Positions 1 to 5,183 of a DNA stretch of 6,720 bases are shown here, in pieces; the stretch's first letter is position 1, and every line of letters begins with the position of its first letter. The stretch is taken from assembly GCA_910585415.1 (NCBI GenBank), contig CAJUDT010000109.1, forward strand, positions 1 through 6,720, given 5' to 3'. The DNA comes from an uncultured Flavonifractor sp. (GTDB lineage: Bacteria; Bacillota; Clostridia; Oscillospirales; Oscillospiraceae). Made by a program: the position numbers and the translations under genes. The notes beneath the pieces are model-generated. The model was not told the DNA's origin. It was given only the letters and a program-made list of their open reading frames with translations, and searched no databases.

Positions 1-779
1 TGACCCCCATCAACGTCCAGGACTTCGACACGCTAGTGTTTGACACCGGCGGGAAACTGATTTCCCTCATGTCGCTGTGGGCCATTAAGAAGGATCCCAA
101 GTACGGCCAGCGGGACGGCTCCCTGTCCCTCAAGGGCTATGGCTTCGTGGGCAAGGAGTTTGTCCGCCTGATGGACTTCTGCTTCTATGAGCTCCAGAAG
201 AACATCGTCATCGTGTTCCACGCCACCGAGGAAAAGGACGGCGATAACACCCGCCTCCGCATCAAGGTTGAGGGCCAGACCAAGAATAACGTCTGGGAGC
301 CCATGGACCTGGGCGGCTTCGTGGAGATGTACGGTAAAGACCGCACTATTGGCTTCTCCAATTGCGAGCGGTACTTTGCCAAGGGCACCCGGGGTATCAC
401 TGGCGTCCACAAAATCCCCGCTCTGACCCCAACCAGCCCCAACGACTTCCTGACGAAGCTGTTCGCCGAGTACAACGCCATTTCCACCAAGGAGGCGGAG
501 CAGAACGCAGCGGACCAGGTGGCCTATGAGGCAGCTATGGATGAAGGCCGGACAATCGTAGAGGCAATTACTGATGCTGACAGTGCCAACTCTGCTATGC
601 CGTACATCAAAGCTATCAAGCACGCACTTACTTCCGAAAAAGAGGTTAATGTGGCCTTTAATGCCAAAATCAAGGCCTGCGGTCTGTTCTATGACAAGGT
701 ACTCAAGAAGTACACGCCCAAGCCGGATGAGGCTTCTATGGGTGGGGAGTCCCAGCAGGAGCAGGGAGGCGGTGAATAA
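1..779 (+). CDS. Sak4/AAA_24-type phage RecA-like ATPase (5' end outside window)
   Basis: The reading frame is open from the first complete codon (position 3), and the two bases before it (TG) could end an ATG, GTG, TTG or CTG codon. The visible protein starts TPINVQDFDTLVFDTGGK. The hydrophobic strand TLVFDT fits a Walker B motif, and the next strand NIVIVFHATEEKDGD fits the 'H-x-E-K-x-D' segment of phage AAA_24/Sak4 ATPases. The Walker A (P-loop) that should precede these is absent, so the gene almost certainly begins upstream. Family members are RecA-like ATPases that work in single-strand annealing recombination with SSB. The C-terminal ~100 residues are helical and charged and end in a Gly/Gln/Glu-rich tail (GGESQQEQGGGE). 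The stop TAA shares its last base with the ATG of the nuclease gene, so the two are translationally linked. The family call rests on motifs seen by eye; a generic nucleotide-binding phage protein is the alternative. Confidence 0.72.
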   Translation, partial: TPINVQDFDTLVFDTGGKLISLMSLWAIKKDPKYGQRDGSLSLKGYGFVGKEFVRLMDFCFYELQKNIVIVFHATEEKDGDNTRLRIKVEGQTKNNVWEPMDLGGFVEMYGKDRTIGFSNCERYFAKGTRGITGVHKIPALTPTSPNDFLTKLFAEYNAISTKEAEQNAADQVAYEAAMDEGRTIVEAITDADSANSAMPYIKAIKHALTSEKEVNVAFNAKIKACGLFYDKVLKKYTPKPDEASMGGESQQEQGGGE

Positions 780-1390
780 TGGCTCGCTATCTGATGACCC
801 ACTCCCTGATGTCCTCCTGGCTCTACGCCATGAAAGAAAACCCCTTTGAGGATATGACCTTAGAGCGGGATCCTCTGGCGGAGTTCGTGGCTACACTGAA
901 CAAGGCACCAACACAGCCCAACGAGGCCATGGCGAACGGTATCGCGTTTGAGAATTTGGTAACGGCCATCACCCAGGGATGCGGAAACCCGAAAGATCGT
1001 TGGTATGATGCTGCCTCTAAGGTGGCTCAGATTGTTGGCGGCGGTGTTTTGCAGTGCCGAGCCAGCAAGAACATCGAGGTCGGCGGTCTGACATTGCTGC
1101 TCTATGGGCGGCTGGACTGCTTGAAGTCGGGCGAGATTTACGACATCAAGTTCTCCAAGGGCTACGACCGGGGCAAGTACACCGACAGCACCCAGCACCC
1201 GACATACTTGGAGCTGGTGCCGGAGGCCCGGGGCTTCACCTACATAGTGAGCAACGGCAGCGAGGTATGGACGGAGCGGTACCGCCGCGATGAAGCGCCG
1301 GCCATCATCCCCACCATCTCCGACTTTCTGAACTGGATGCAGGCCATGGGCTTCCTGGACACCTACAAGGAGAAGTGGCAGACCAAATGA
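779..1390 (+). CDS. PD-(D/E)XK exonuclease, RecB/Cas4-like
   Basis: This 203-residue protein has the active-site order of the RecB/Cas4-like PD-(D/E)XK nucleases: GIAFE with Glu58, GRLD with Asp113, YDIK with Asp122 and Lys124, and an exact QxxxY motif (Gln139-His-Pro-Thr-Tyr143). In this superfamily these residues bind metal and cut DNA, typically degrading a strand from an end. No cluster of C-terminal cysteines is present (cysteines at 68, 93 and 114 only), so the Fe-S cluster of true Cas4 is unlikely. The ATG overlaps the stop of the ATPase gene by one base, with AGGGAGG at 763-769 as the ribosome binding site. The neighbouring ATPase suggests an exonuclease/annealing pair, functionally similar to Red or RecET; that pairing is inference. 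The stop overlaps the next gene as ATGA. Confidence 0.82.
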   Translation: MARYLMTHSLMSSWLYAMKENPFEDMTLERDPLAEFVATLNKAPTQPNEAMANGIAFENLVTAITQGCGNPKDRWYDAASKVAQIVGGGVLQCRASKNIEVGGLTLLLYGRLDCLKSGEIYDIKFSKGYDRGKYTDSTQHPTYLELVPEARGFTYIVSNGSEVWTERYRRDEAPAIIPTISDFLNWMQAMGFLDTYKEKWQTK

Positions 1391-1917
1391 GGGGGCGGCT
1401 GATTGACCTGTCAATTGGCCTGAACCGGAAGCAGCGCATCACCATCGAAGTCGACAGGGATTTCCGGGAGGACTTCGACCGGCTCAGAGAGGCCGAGCTG
1501 GATGTGGAAATCAAGAAGCATCGTAACCGGCGCTCCCTGTCGGCCAACGCCTACTTTCACGTTCTGGTCAGCAAGATTGCCGCCGAGCGTGGCGGCAGCG
1601 AGGAAAGTACCAAAGAATGGCTGGTCTGCGAATACGGCGCGTTGGCGAAAGACCAGGACGGGCTAACCGTGGGCTTCAAGCTCCCCGCTTCGGTGGATGT
1701 GTCCACCATCTATCCCTATGTCAAGTGCTTCGATACCCGCGAGGAAAACGGGAAGATGTTCAACTGCTACTTGGTTTATAAGCAGACGCACCTCATGGAC
1801 ACCAAGGAAATGGCCCGGCTGATTGATGGAGCCATTGAGCAGGCCCGTGAGCTGGGCATCGAAACCGATACCCCGGAGCAGTTGGCCCGATACAAAAAGG
1901 ACTGGAATAAACAATAG
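1387..1917 (+). CDS. NinB/Orf-like recombination protein
   Basis: The protein is 176 residues from the ATG at 1387, which overlaps the preceding TGA as ATGA. An in-frame GTG at 1375 would lie only two bases after the AAGGAG at 1367-1372, so I prefer ATG and translational coupling. The segment RNRRSLSANAYFHVLVSKIA (residues 46-65) matches the 'R-S-x-x-x-N-A-x-x-x-x-L-x-x-I-A' core of NinB-like phage proteins, and the end (DTKEMARLIDGAIEQARELG, then TPEQLARYKKDW) is the conserved tail found in the Firmicutes versions. NinB (lambda Orf) is a recombination mediator that acts on SSB-coated single-stranded DNA. The position between the ATPase/nuclease pair and SSB fits this role. The function is inferred from the family, and the similarity is moderate. 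It could instead be an uncharacterised phage family sharing only the core motif. Confidence 0.6.
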   Translation: MRGRLIDLSIGLNRKQRITIEVDRDFREDFDRLREAELDVEIKKHRNRRSLSANAYFHVLVSKIAAERGGSEESTKEWLVCEYGALAKDQDGLTVGFKLPASVDVSTIYPYVKCFDTREENGKMFNCYLVYKQTHLMDTKEMARLIDGAIEQARELGIETDTPEQLARYKKDWNKQ

Positions 1918-1941
1918 GATTACTCGAAAGGAGAATGACAA

Positions 1942-2208
1942 ATGGAAAAGTCTAATCAAGTTCAGAGTTTAGAGCCGGGTGTGCTCTGCGAGCTTCCCGA
2001 TACTATCTGTATCCCCCGCACCCGCTATGATGAGCTGGTCCGCGCGGAGATGGAGCGGGAAATCCTGTTCCATGCGTACCAGTTGATGGACAAATACGAT
2101 GTTGAGAATGTGCTGGATGCCGTTTTCAACCCCAAGTTCAAGTATAGGAAACAGGATGCCTCCAGCGCGGGGGCTATGTCCGAGGAGAGTGCCGCCGGTG
2201 CTGAATAG
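1942..2208 (+). CDS. Small hypothetical phage protein
   Basis: This 88-residue protein follows a strong ribosome binding site (AAAGGAG at 1927-1933, eight bases before ATG). The middle (IPRTRYDELVRAEMEREILF, residues 24-43) resembles a short motif, 'I-x-x-x-x-Y-x-x-L-x-R-A-E', seen near the start of many small phage proteins of unknown function. The rest is helical and charged, ending in an Ala/Glu/Ser-rich tail (SSAGAMSEESAAGAE). No catalytic motif, membrane segment or metal-binding cluster is visible. Its 3' end overlaps the start of the SSB gene by 11 bases and contains that gene's ribosome binding site, so the two are probably co-translated. I cannot assign a function. Confidence 0.75.
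   Translation: MEKSNQVQSLEPGVLCELPDTICIPRTRYDELVRAEMEREILFHAYQLMDKYDVENVLDAVFNPKFKYRKQDASSAGAMSEESAAGAE
2182..2187 (+). promoter_or_regulatory. Ribosome binding site deciding the SSB start
   Basis: GAGGAG lies inside the end of the preceding gene. It is ten bases before GTG at 2198 but only one base before the in-frame GTG at 2189, which is too close. Starting at 2198 gives the N-terminus MLNRIIIMGRL, the usual start of bacterial SSB. Longer versions beginning further upstream in the same frame would add residues with no SSB similarity. Confidence 0.6.
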
Positions 2209-2740
2209 AATCATCATCATGGGCCGCCTGGGGAAAGACCCGGAACTGCGGCACACCCAGTCTGGTACACCTGTGACCAGTTTCTCCTTGGCAGTGGACC
2301 GCGATTTCAAGGACAAAGGAACTGGCGAGCGGGTGACTGACTGGATTGACGTGGTGGCGTGGCGCCAGACAGGCGAGTTCGTCAGCCGGTACTTCACCAA
2401 GGGCCGCATGGCTGTGGTGGAGGGGCGATTGCAAATGCGGGACTGGACCGACCGAGAGGGAAACAAGCGCCGTTCTGCTGAGGTCGTGGCCGATAATGTC
2501 TACTTCGGGGATTCCAAGAAAGACGGGGACGGCGGCTACCAGCAAGGCGGATACCCCCAGGGAGGCGGCTACCAGCAGGGCGGTTATCCCCCCCAGGGCG
2601 GTTACCAACAGTCCGGCTACGGCGGCGGGTGTTCTGGCGGTTACAGTGGCCCGCCGAACCAGAGGCCTCCGGGCTATCTGTCCTCTGAGTATGGCGGCTT
2701 TCAGGATACCGAAGAAGATGACGGCGATTTGCCGTTCTGA
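2198..2740 (+). CDS. ssb: Single-stranded DNA-binding protein
   Basis: The protein is 180 residues from the GTG at 2198. It coats single-stranded DNA in replication and recombination and recruits partner proteins. The OB-fold domain covers about residues 1-106, with the family signatures LNRIIIMGRLGKDPELR, TSFSLAVDRDF, DWIDVVAWRQTGEFVSRYF, KGRMAVVEGRLQMRDW and ADNVYF. A Gly/Gln/Tyr/Pro-rich linker follows, made largely of three 11-residue repeats (GGYQQGGYPQG, GGYQQGGYPPQ, GGYQQSGYGGG). The protein ends in the canonical acidic tip EEDDGDLPF, which in SSBs binds partners such as RecQ, RecO, RecG and primase. The length is typical of the family. The gene is 14 bases upstream of the initiator, and its products probably serve both flanking modules. 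Confidence 0.97.
   Translation: MLNRIIIMGRLGKDPELRHTQSGTPVTSFSLAVDRDFKDKGTGERVTDWIDVVAWRQTGEFVSRYFTKGRMAVVEGRLQMRDWTDREGNKRRSAEVVADNVYFGDSKKDGDGGYQQGGYPQGGGYQQGGYPPQGGYQQSGYGGGCSGGYSGPPNQRPPGYLSSEYGGFQDTEEDDGDLPF
2531..2629 (+). repeat. Three 33-bp tandem repeats in the SSB linker
   Basis: Units begin at 2531, 2564 and 2597. Each opens with GGCGG(C/T)TACCA(G/A)CA and encodes an 11-residue Gly/Tyr/Gln-rich unit. The first two units are closer to each other than to the third, as expected if the array grew by duplication. A run of seven C (2588-2594) lies in the second unit. Confidence 0.85.
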
Positions 2741-2754
2741 TTGGAGGTGGTCCT

Positions 2755-3486
2755 GTGGCCAGAAATTATGCGGCTCTTCCCCATGAGTACCTGGAAGAGA
2801 TGGACATATTGAGCGACGCAGAGTTTGGGCGGCTTTGCAGGGCATTGCTGGCATACAGCATGGATGGCAGAGAGGGTCAACTTGAGGGCGCTGAGAAGGT
2901 CCTGTGGAAACGGGTAAAAAAGCAGGAAGAGCGATTTAAGGAAAGCTACGAAGAACAGGTTCAATCAAAGCGTAGTGCTGGGAAAAAAGGGGCCGCTAAA
3001 AGGTGGCAGGCTATGGCAGACGATAGCAGCGCTATAGCAGATGGTAGCAAACCATGGCAGGCTATGGCAGACGATAGCAAAAATGGCTATACCGAAACCA
3101 AAACCGAAACCGAAACCAAAGCCTCTGGGGTGGATAAACCACCCCAGAGGGAAAAGGCTGACGCCTTTTCCGAGTTTGCTGGCGCTGATTCAAGCCTGAT
3201 GGCGGCATTGATGGATTTTGAAAAAATGCGCAAGACCATCAAGAAGCCCATGACAGACCGGGCAAAGCTGATGCTGGTAAATAAACTCCGCAAAGAATTT
3301 TCTCCAGAGGTATGGGTTGCTGTTTTGGAGCAGAGTATCAGCCATTGCTGGGCCGATATATATACGTTAAAAGACCAAAACGACCAAAAGGTTTCCCGGC
3401 AATATGACTACATGAGCACCTCCGAGAGTGCTATGAGGGATTTGCAGGAGCTATACAGGACGTTTGATGGGGAGGGCGGCGAGTGA
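2755..3486 (+). CDS. Phage replication initiator-type protein, DUF6291-like N-terminus
   Basis: The protein is 243 residues from GTG, with GGAGG at 2743-2747 seven bases upstream. Residues 1-65 (ALPHEYLEEMDILSDAEFGR, then LLAYSMDGRE and VLWKRVKKQEERF) match the DUF6291 pattern found at the start of Firmicutes phage replication proteins. Residues ~68-135 form a low-complexity linker with two copies of WQAMADDS, a degenerate SAIADGSK copy and a TETKTETETK run. Residues ~150-206 (MDFEKMRKTIKKPMTDRAKL, then VLEQSISHCWADIYTL) are the C-terminal module found in phage initiators next to helicase loaders. It probably binds the origin and recruits the loader encoded next; this is inferred from domains and context, not from a visible catalytic motif. 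The DNA encoding the linker has an unusual repeat and hairpin structure that may be the origin itself. The stop overlaps the next start as GTGA. Confidence 0.75.
   Translation: MARNYAALPHEYLEEMDILSDAEFGRLCRALLAYSMDGREGQLEGAEKVLWKRVKKQEERFKESYEEQVQSKRSAGKKGAAKRWQAMADDSSAIADGSKPWQAMADDSKNGYTETKTETETKASGVDKPPQREKADAFSEFAGADSSLMAALMDFEKMRKTIKKPMTDRAKLMLVNKLRKEFSPEVWVAVLEQSISHCWADIYTLKDQNDQKVSRQYDYMSTSESAMRDLQELYRTFDGEGGE
3010..3079 (+). repeat. Three iteron-like 19-bp repeats in the initiator gene
   Basis: Copies lie at 3010-3028, 3031-3049 and 3061-3079. Copies 1 and 3 are identical (GCTATGGCAGACGATAGCA), embedded in an identical 25-bp repeat (3004-3028 and 3055-3079). Copy 2 is GCTATAGCAGATGGTAGCA. 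Copies 1 and 3 have dyad-symmetric ends, GCTAT...ATAGC. The starts are spaced 21 and 30 bp apart, close to two and three helical turns, and a lone GCTAT half-site follows at 3086-3090. The size, symmetry and location inside an initiator gene resemble lambda origin iterons. They also encode a repeated peptide, so duplication of linker codons is the competing explanation. Confidence 0.6.
3122..3150 (+). other. Perfect inverted repeat, 12-bp stem, 5-base loop
   Basis: CCTCTGGGGTGG at 3122-3133 pairs exactly with CCACCCCAGAGG at 3139-3150 around the loop ATAAA. It lies within codons for the initiator linker (ASGVDKPPQR). No T-run follows, and it is inside a gene, so it is not a Rho-independent terminator on the + strand. 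It could be the palindrome of an origin, a single-strand initiation hairpin, or an mRNA structure. Confidence 0.85.
3150..3171 (+). other. Perfect inverted repeat, 9-bp stem, 4-base loop
   Basis: GGAAAAGGC at 3150-3158 pairs exactly with GCCTTTTCC at 3163-3171 around the loop TGAC. It abuts the 12-bp inverted repeat, sharing the G at 3150, so the pair would form two consecutive cruciforms or mRNA hairpins with no unpaired base between. The 3' arm contains TTTT, but the run is part of the stem, so a terminator is not indicated. Confidence 0.8.
3355..3390 (+). repeat. Local A+T-rich segment with short direct repeat
   Basis: GATATATATACGTTAAAAG is followed by GACCAAAA twice (3373-3380 and 3382-3389, period nine bases), in the 3' part of the initiator gene. 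It stands out against the G+C-rich surroundings and could be an easily melted element about 180 bases downstream of the inverted repeats. It could equally reflect codon content (DIYTLKDQNDQK). Confidence 0.3.
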
Positions 3487-4010
3487 CCGACAAAGAGATG
3501 ACAGCGCTTTTCACGGTAATGCTGCTGGCGTGGCCTAATGCAGAGACATTCAAGGGCGGCATCCCCAAGCTCAAACCCACAATCAAACTGTGGGCGGCTT
3601 ACGCTAATAACATAGATTTTTGGACCGGGCAACAGGCGGTCATCCGGCTCTGCAAACATAGCAAGTTCCCGCCTACCATCGCAAAGTTTTTGGAAGAGGT
3701 AGACAGAATTAACGAAGACATCAAGCGATTGTCTGGCCGGGCATTTCAAGAGATATGCAATGCGGACATCATGTATGGCTCTCTGGCTGCATTCTACTCA
3801 AAATTACCGCCGGGAAGTTTTACTCGGGCCGTTATTGACGCTATGGGCGGCATCAGCGCCTTATCCCGTACTTGGATAGATGACAGGGGTAAGGAGCGCT
3901 CCATATGGAATCTGCGGGAAATGGAGAATGCATGCCAAGCGGTAATACGGGGGCGGCCTGAAATGGTTGGCGGAATGTTGCCTGAACTCAATAACGAAAA
4001 CGGGAGGTAG
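3483..4010 (+). CDS. G39P-like replicative helicase loader/inhibitor
   Basis: This 175-residue protein starts at GTG, overlapping the initiator stop as GTGA, with GGAGG at 3471-3475 seven bases upstream. Residues 1-75 follow the pattern of the G39P-type helicase loader domain: a helix with TALFTVMLLAWPNAETFK, then IKLWAAYANNIDFWTGQQAV, then the signature HSKFPPTIAKFLEEV. In phage SPP1, G39P binds the hexameric helicase and delivers it to the initiator-bound origin. The region after ~80 is longer than in SPP1 G39P (about 126 residues) and includes the motif GGISALSRTWIDD, with no ATPase motif visible. The direct link to the initiator gene supports a shared complex. No replicative helicase gene is in the window, so the target may be the host DnaB-type helicase or one encoded elsewhere on the element. 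Confidence 0.75.
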   Translation: MTDKEMTALFTVMLLAWPNAETFKGGIPKLKPTIKLWAAYANNIDFWTGQQAVIRLCKHSKFPPTIAKFLEEVDRINEDIKRLSGRAFQEICNADIMYGSLAAFYSKLPPGSFTRAVIDAMGGISALSRTWIDDRGKERSIWNLREMENACQAVIRGRPEMVGGMLPELNNENGR

Positions 4011-4011
4011 T

Positions 4012-4641
4012 ATGAAAAGAAACCAATATAGAAATCTGGTGACCATGGGACTGGCCCTCTGCGTGGCCATCCTCGCGCTTCTGGCGGTATTCGTGGACTT
4101 TGACGAGGTATCTACCGCCCAGTGTATACCTGCCAAGGAAACACCAGTAATCGCGCAGTGGGCGGTGAGAAGTCTAATCAACCCTATGCCACTCAGAAAA
4201 CTGTCTCCTGGGTTGTTGGTCGAAGCGACACCGCCCCCATCCCCAGGACCGGTGCCCCGATATGCCGCCATTGACATGAGTGAGGATGAACGGCGGGAGC
4301 TGGCGGAGGTTGTTTATCTGGAAGCAGGCAATCAATGTGCCGAGGGCCAGCAAGCTGTGGCCGAAGTGATTCTGAACCGGGTAATCTCTCCAGACTTCCC
4401 GGATACAGTATATGACGTTCTTCACCAGGGTGAGAACTCAGCAGGTCCACAGTTTTCTACTATCGGGAGTCTCGCACTAGCAGAGCCAGAAACGGCACAA
4501 TATGAGGCTATCAATGCAGCGCTTTATGGCCCATCCATTTTGCCGGAGGATGTGGTTTTCTTTTCCCGCAGCGGGGAGAATGACCGGGTATGGGGTAAAA
4601 TCCAAGACCACGTTTTCTGCTACCGATACATTTGGAAGTAG
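4012..4641 (+). CDS. Membrane-anchored cell wall hydrolase, SleB/Hydrolase_2 family
   Basis: The protein is 209 residues from ATG 4012, just after GGGAGGT (4002-4008), which also contains the first base of the preceding stop. An upstream in-frame ATG at 3967 would overlap the loader gene by 44 bases and place charged residues before the signal, so I reject it. Residues 1-8 are basic (MKRNQYRN) and ~9-28 form one hydrophobic helix (VTMGLALCVAILALLAVFV), acting as a signal peptide or N-terminal anchor. A Pro-rich linker (TPPPSPGPVP, ~73-82) precedes the SleB-type domain (~90-207): LAEVVYLEAGNQCAEGQQAV with the predicted catalytic Glu104, VILNRV, FPDTVYDVL, PQFST and the C-terminal HVFCYRY. The family cuts peptidoglycan glycan strands. 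The domain should lie outside the membrane. Its place in a replication block is odd; lysis, superinfection or cargo roles are possible and unresolved. Confidence 0.85.
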   Translation: MKRNQYRNLVTMGLALCVAILALLAVFVDFDEVSTAQCIPAKETPVIAQWAVRSLINPMPLRKLSPGLLVEATPPPSPGPVPRYAAIDMSEDERRELAEVVYLEAGNQCAEGQQAVAEVILNRVISPDFPDTVYDVLHQGENSAGPQFSTIGSLALAEPETAQYEAINAALYGPSILPEDVVFFSRSGENDRVWGKIQDHVFCYRYIWK

Positions 4642-4646
4642 GCGCA

Positions 4647-5165
4647 ATGTCCGAGAAAAAGGACCCACGCCGTCAGTTGATAGGCATGGCCAGCAAGGCC
4701 AAAGGTAAGCAGTTTGAGGAACGCCTGGACAGGGCATTTGCCTATTACAAGGCTCACGGCTTTGCTATCGTCGAGAAGACGCCGGAACCAATGCGCCCCA
4801 CGCAAAACCTGGGCAATGGTAAGTTCGTGGCGTTCTTCGAGAAAAAGGCCCAGCCCGACTATAAGGGCACCATCAAGGGCGGGCGCACCGTTATGTTTGA
4901 AGCCAAGTTTACATCGACCGGCAAGATGGAACAAAGCCGGGTGCTCCAGGGGCAGGCGGACTATCTTGACCGCCACCAGGAGTTGGGTGCTCGCTGCTAT
5001 GTTATAGCGGGCTTTAGTTCCGGCAACGTCTACCGCTTTCCCTGGGGTGTCTGGCGGGATATGAAAAAGCACTTCGGCAGAAAGTATGTAACCGAGGCCG
5101 ATGTGGAAATCGCGGCCTATCTGGTGCCAGTGACGCGGGATGGTGTTCTGCTGCTGCTGGACTAA
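4647..5165 (+). CDS. recU: RecU Holliday junction resolvase
   Basis: The protein is 172 residues from ATG 4647; an in-frame TTG at 4632 overlaps the previous gene and is unlikely. It matches the Firmicutes RecU family throughout: GKQFEERLDRAFAYY (20-34), AIVEKTPEP (40-48), EKKAQPDYKGTIKGGRTVMF (65-84), FEAK (84-87), SRVLQGQADYLDRH (97-110), GFSSGNVYRFPW (122-133) and FGRKYV (143-148). Asp71, Glu85 and Lys87 correspond to the PD-(D/E)XK catalytic residues. RecU cleaves four-way junctions made by recombination, and phage versions process concatemers or replication forks. The length is in the usual range. It follows the hydrolase gene by five bases and fits the recombination genes at the left end of the window. 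I see no missing key residue. Confidence 0.95.
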   Translation: MSEKKDPRRQLIGMASKAKGKQFEERLDRAFAYYKAHGFAIVEKTPEPMRPTQNLGNGKFVAFFEKKAQPDYKGTIKGGRTVMFEAKFTSTGKMEQSRVLQGQADYLDRHQELGARCYVIAGFSSGNVYRFPWGVWRDMKKHFGRKYVTEADVEIAAYLVPVTRDGVLLLLD

Positions 5166-5183
5166 CACGAAAGGAGTTTGCAA

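Larger units (their letters stand above)
3010..3171 (+). other. Candidate intragenic origin of replication
   Basis: In order, the segment holds three iteron-like repeats (3010-3079), a strand-asymmetric A-rich tract (3091-3120 has 17 A, 10 C, 3 G and no T; the T-free run reaches 3123), and two adjacent perfect inverted repeats (3122-3150 and 3150-3171). The established lambda origin, inside gene O, has the same order: iterons with dyad symmetry, an A-rich A+T tract, then a palindrome. The gene carrying it looks like an initiator and is followed by a helicase loader gene, as O is followed by P. The tract here is less A+T-rich than lambda's, because C replaces T. Assignment as an origin is inference. 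Confidence 0.45.

Noticed and set aside
779..1390. Possible CRISPR-associated Cas4.
   Set aside because: The QxxxY nuclease core is present, but the C-terminal cysteines for an Fe-S cluster, other cas genes and CRISPR repeats are all absent; the neighbours are phage recombination genes.
2099..2197. Extension of SSB upstream to 2099 in the same frame.
   Set aside because: It would overlap the preceding gene by about 110 bases and add residues without SSB similarity; MLNRIIIMGRL from 2198 is the standard start.
3091..3123. Microsatellite-like CCGAAA/CCAAAA repeats as a phase-variation tract.
   Set aside because: The units are six bases, so gain or loss keeps the frame and only changes linker length; more informative as part of the proposed origin.
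3469..3476. GGGGAGGG, a match to the E. coli KOPS consensus GGGNAGGG, interesting given the FtsK-gamma protein.
   Set aside because: It coincides with the ribosome binding site of the loader gene, which explains it fully; a single match is expected by chance in such DNA.
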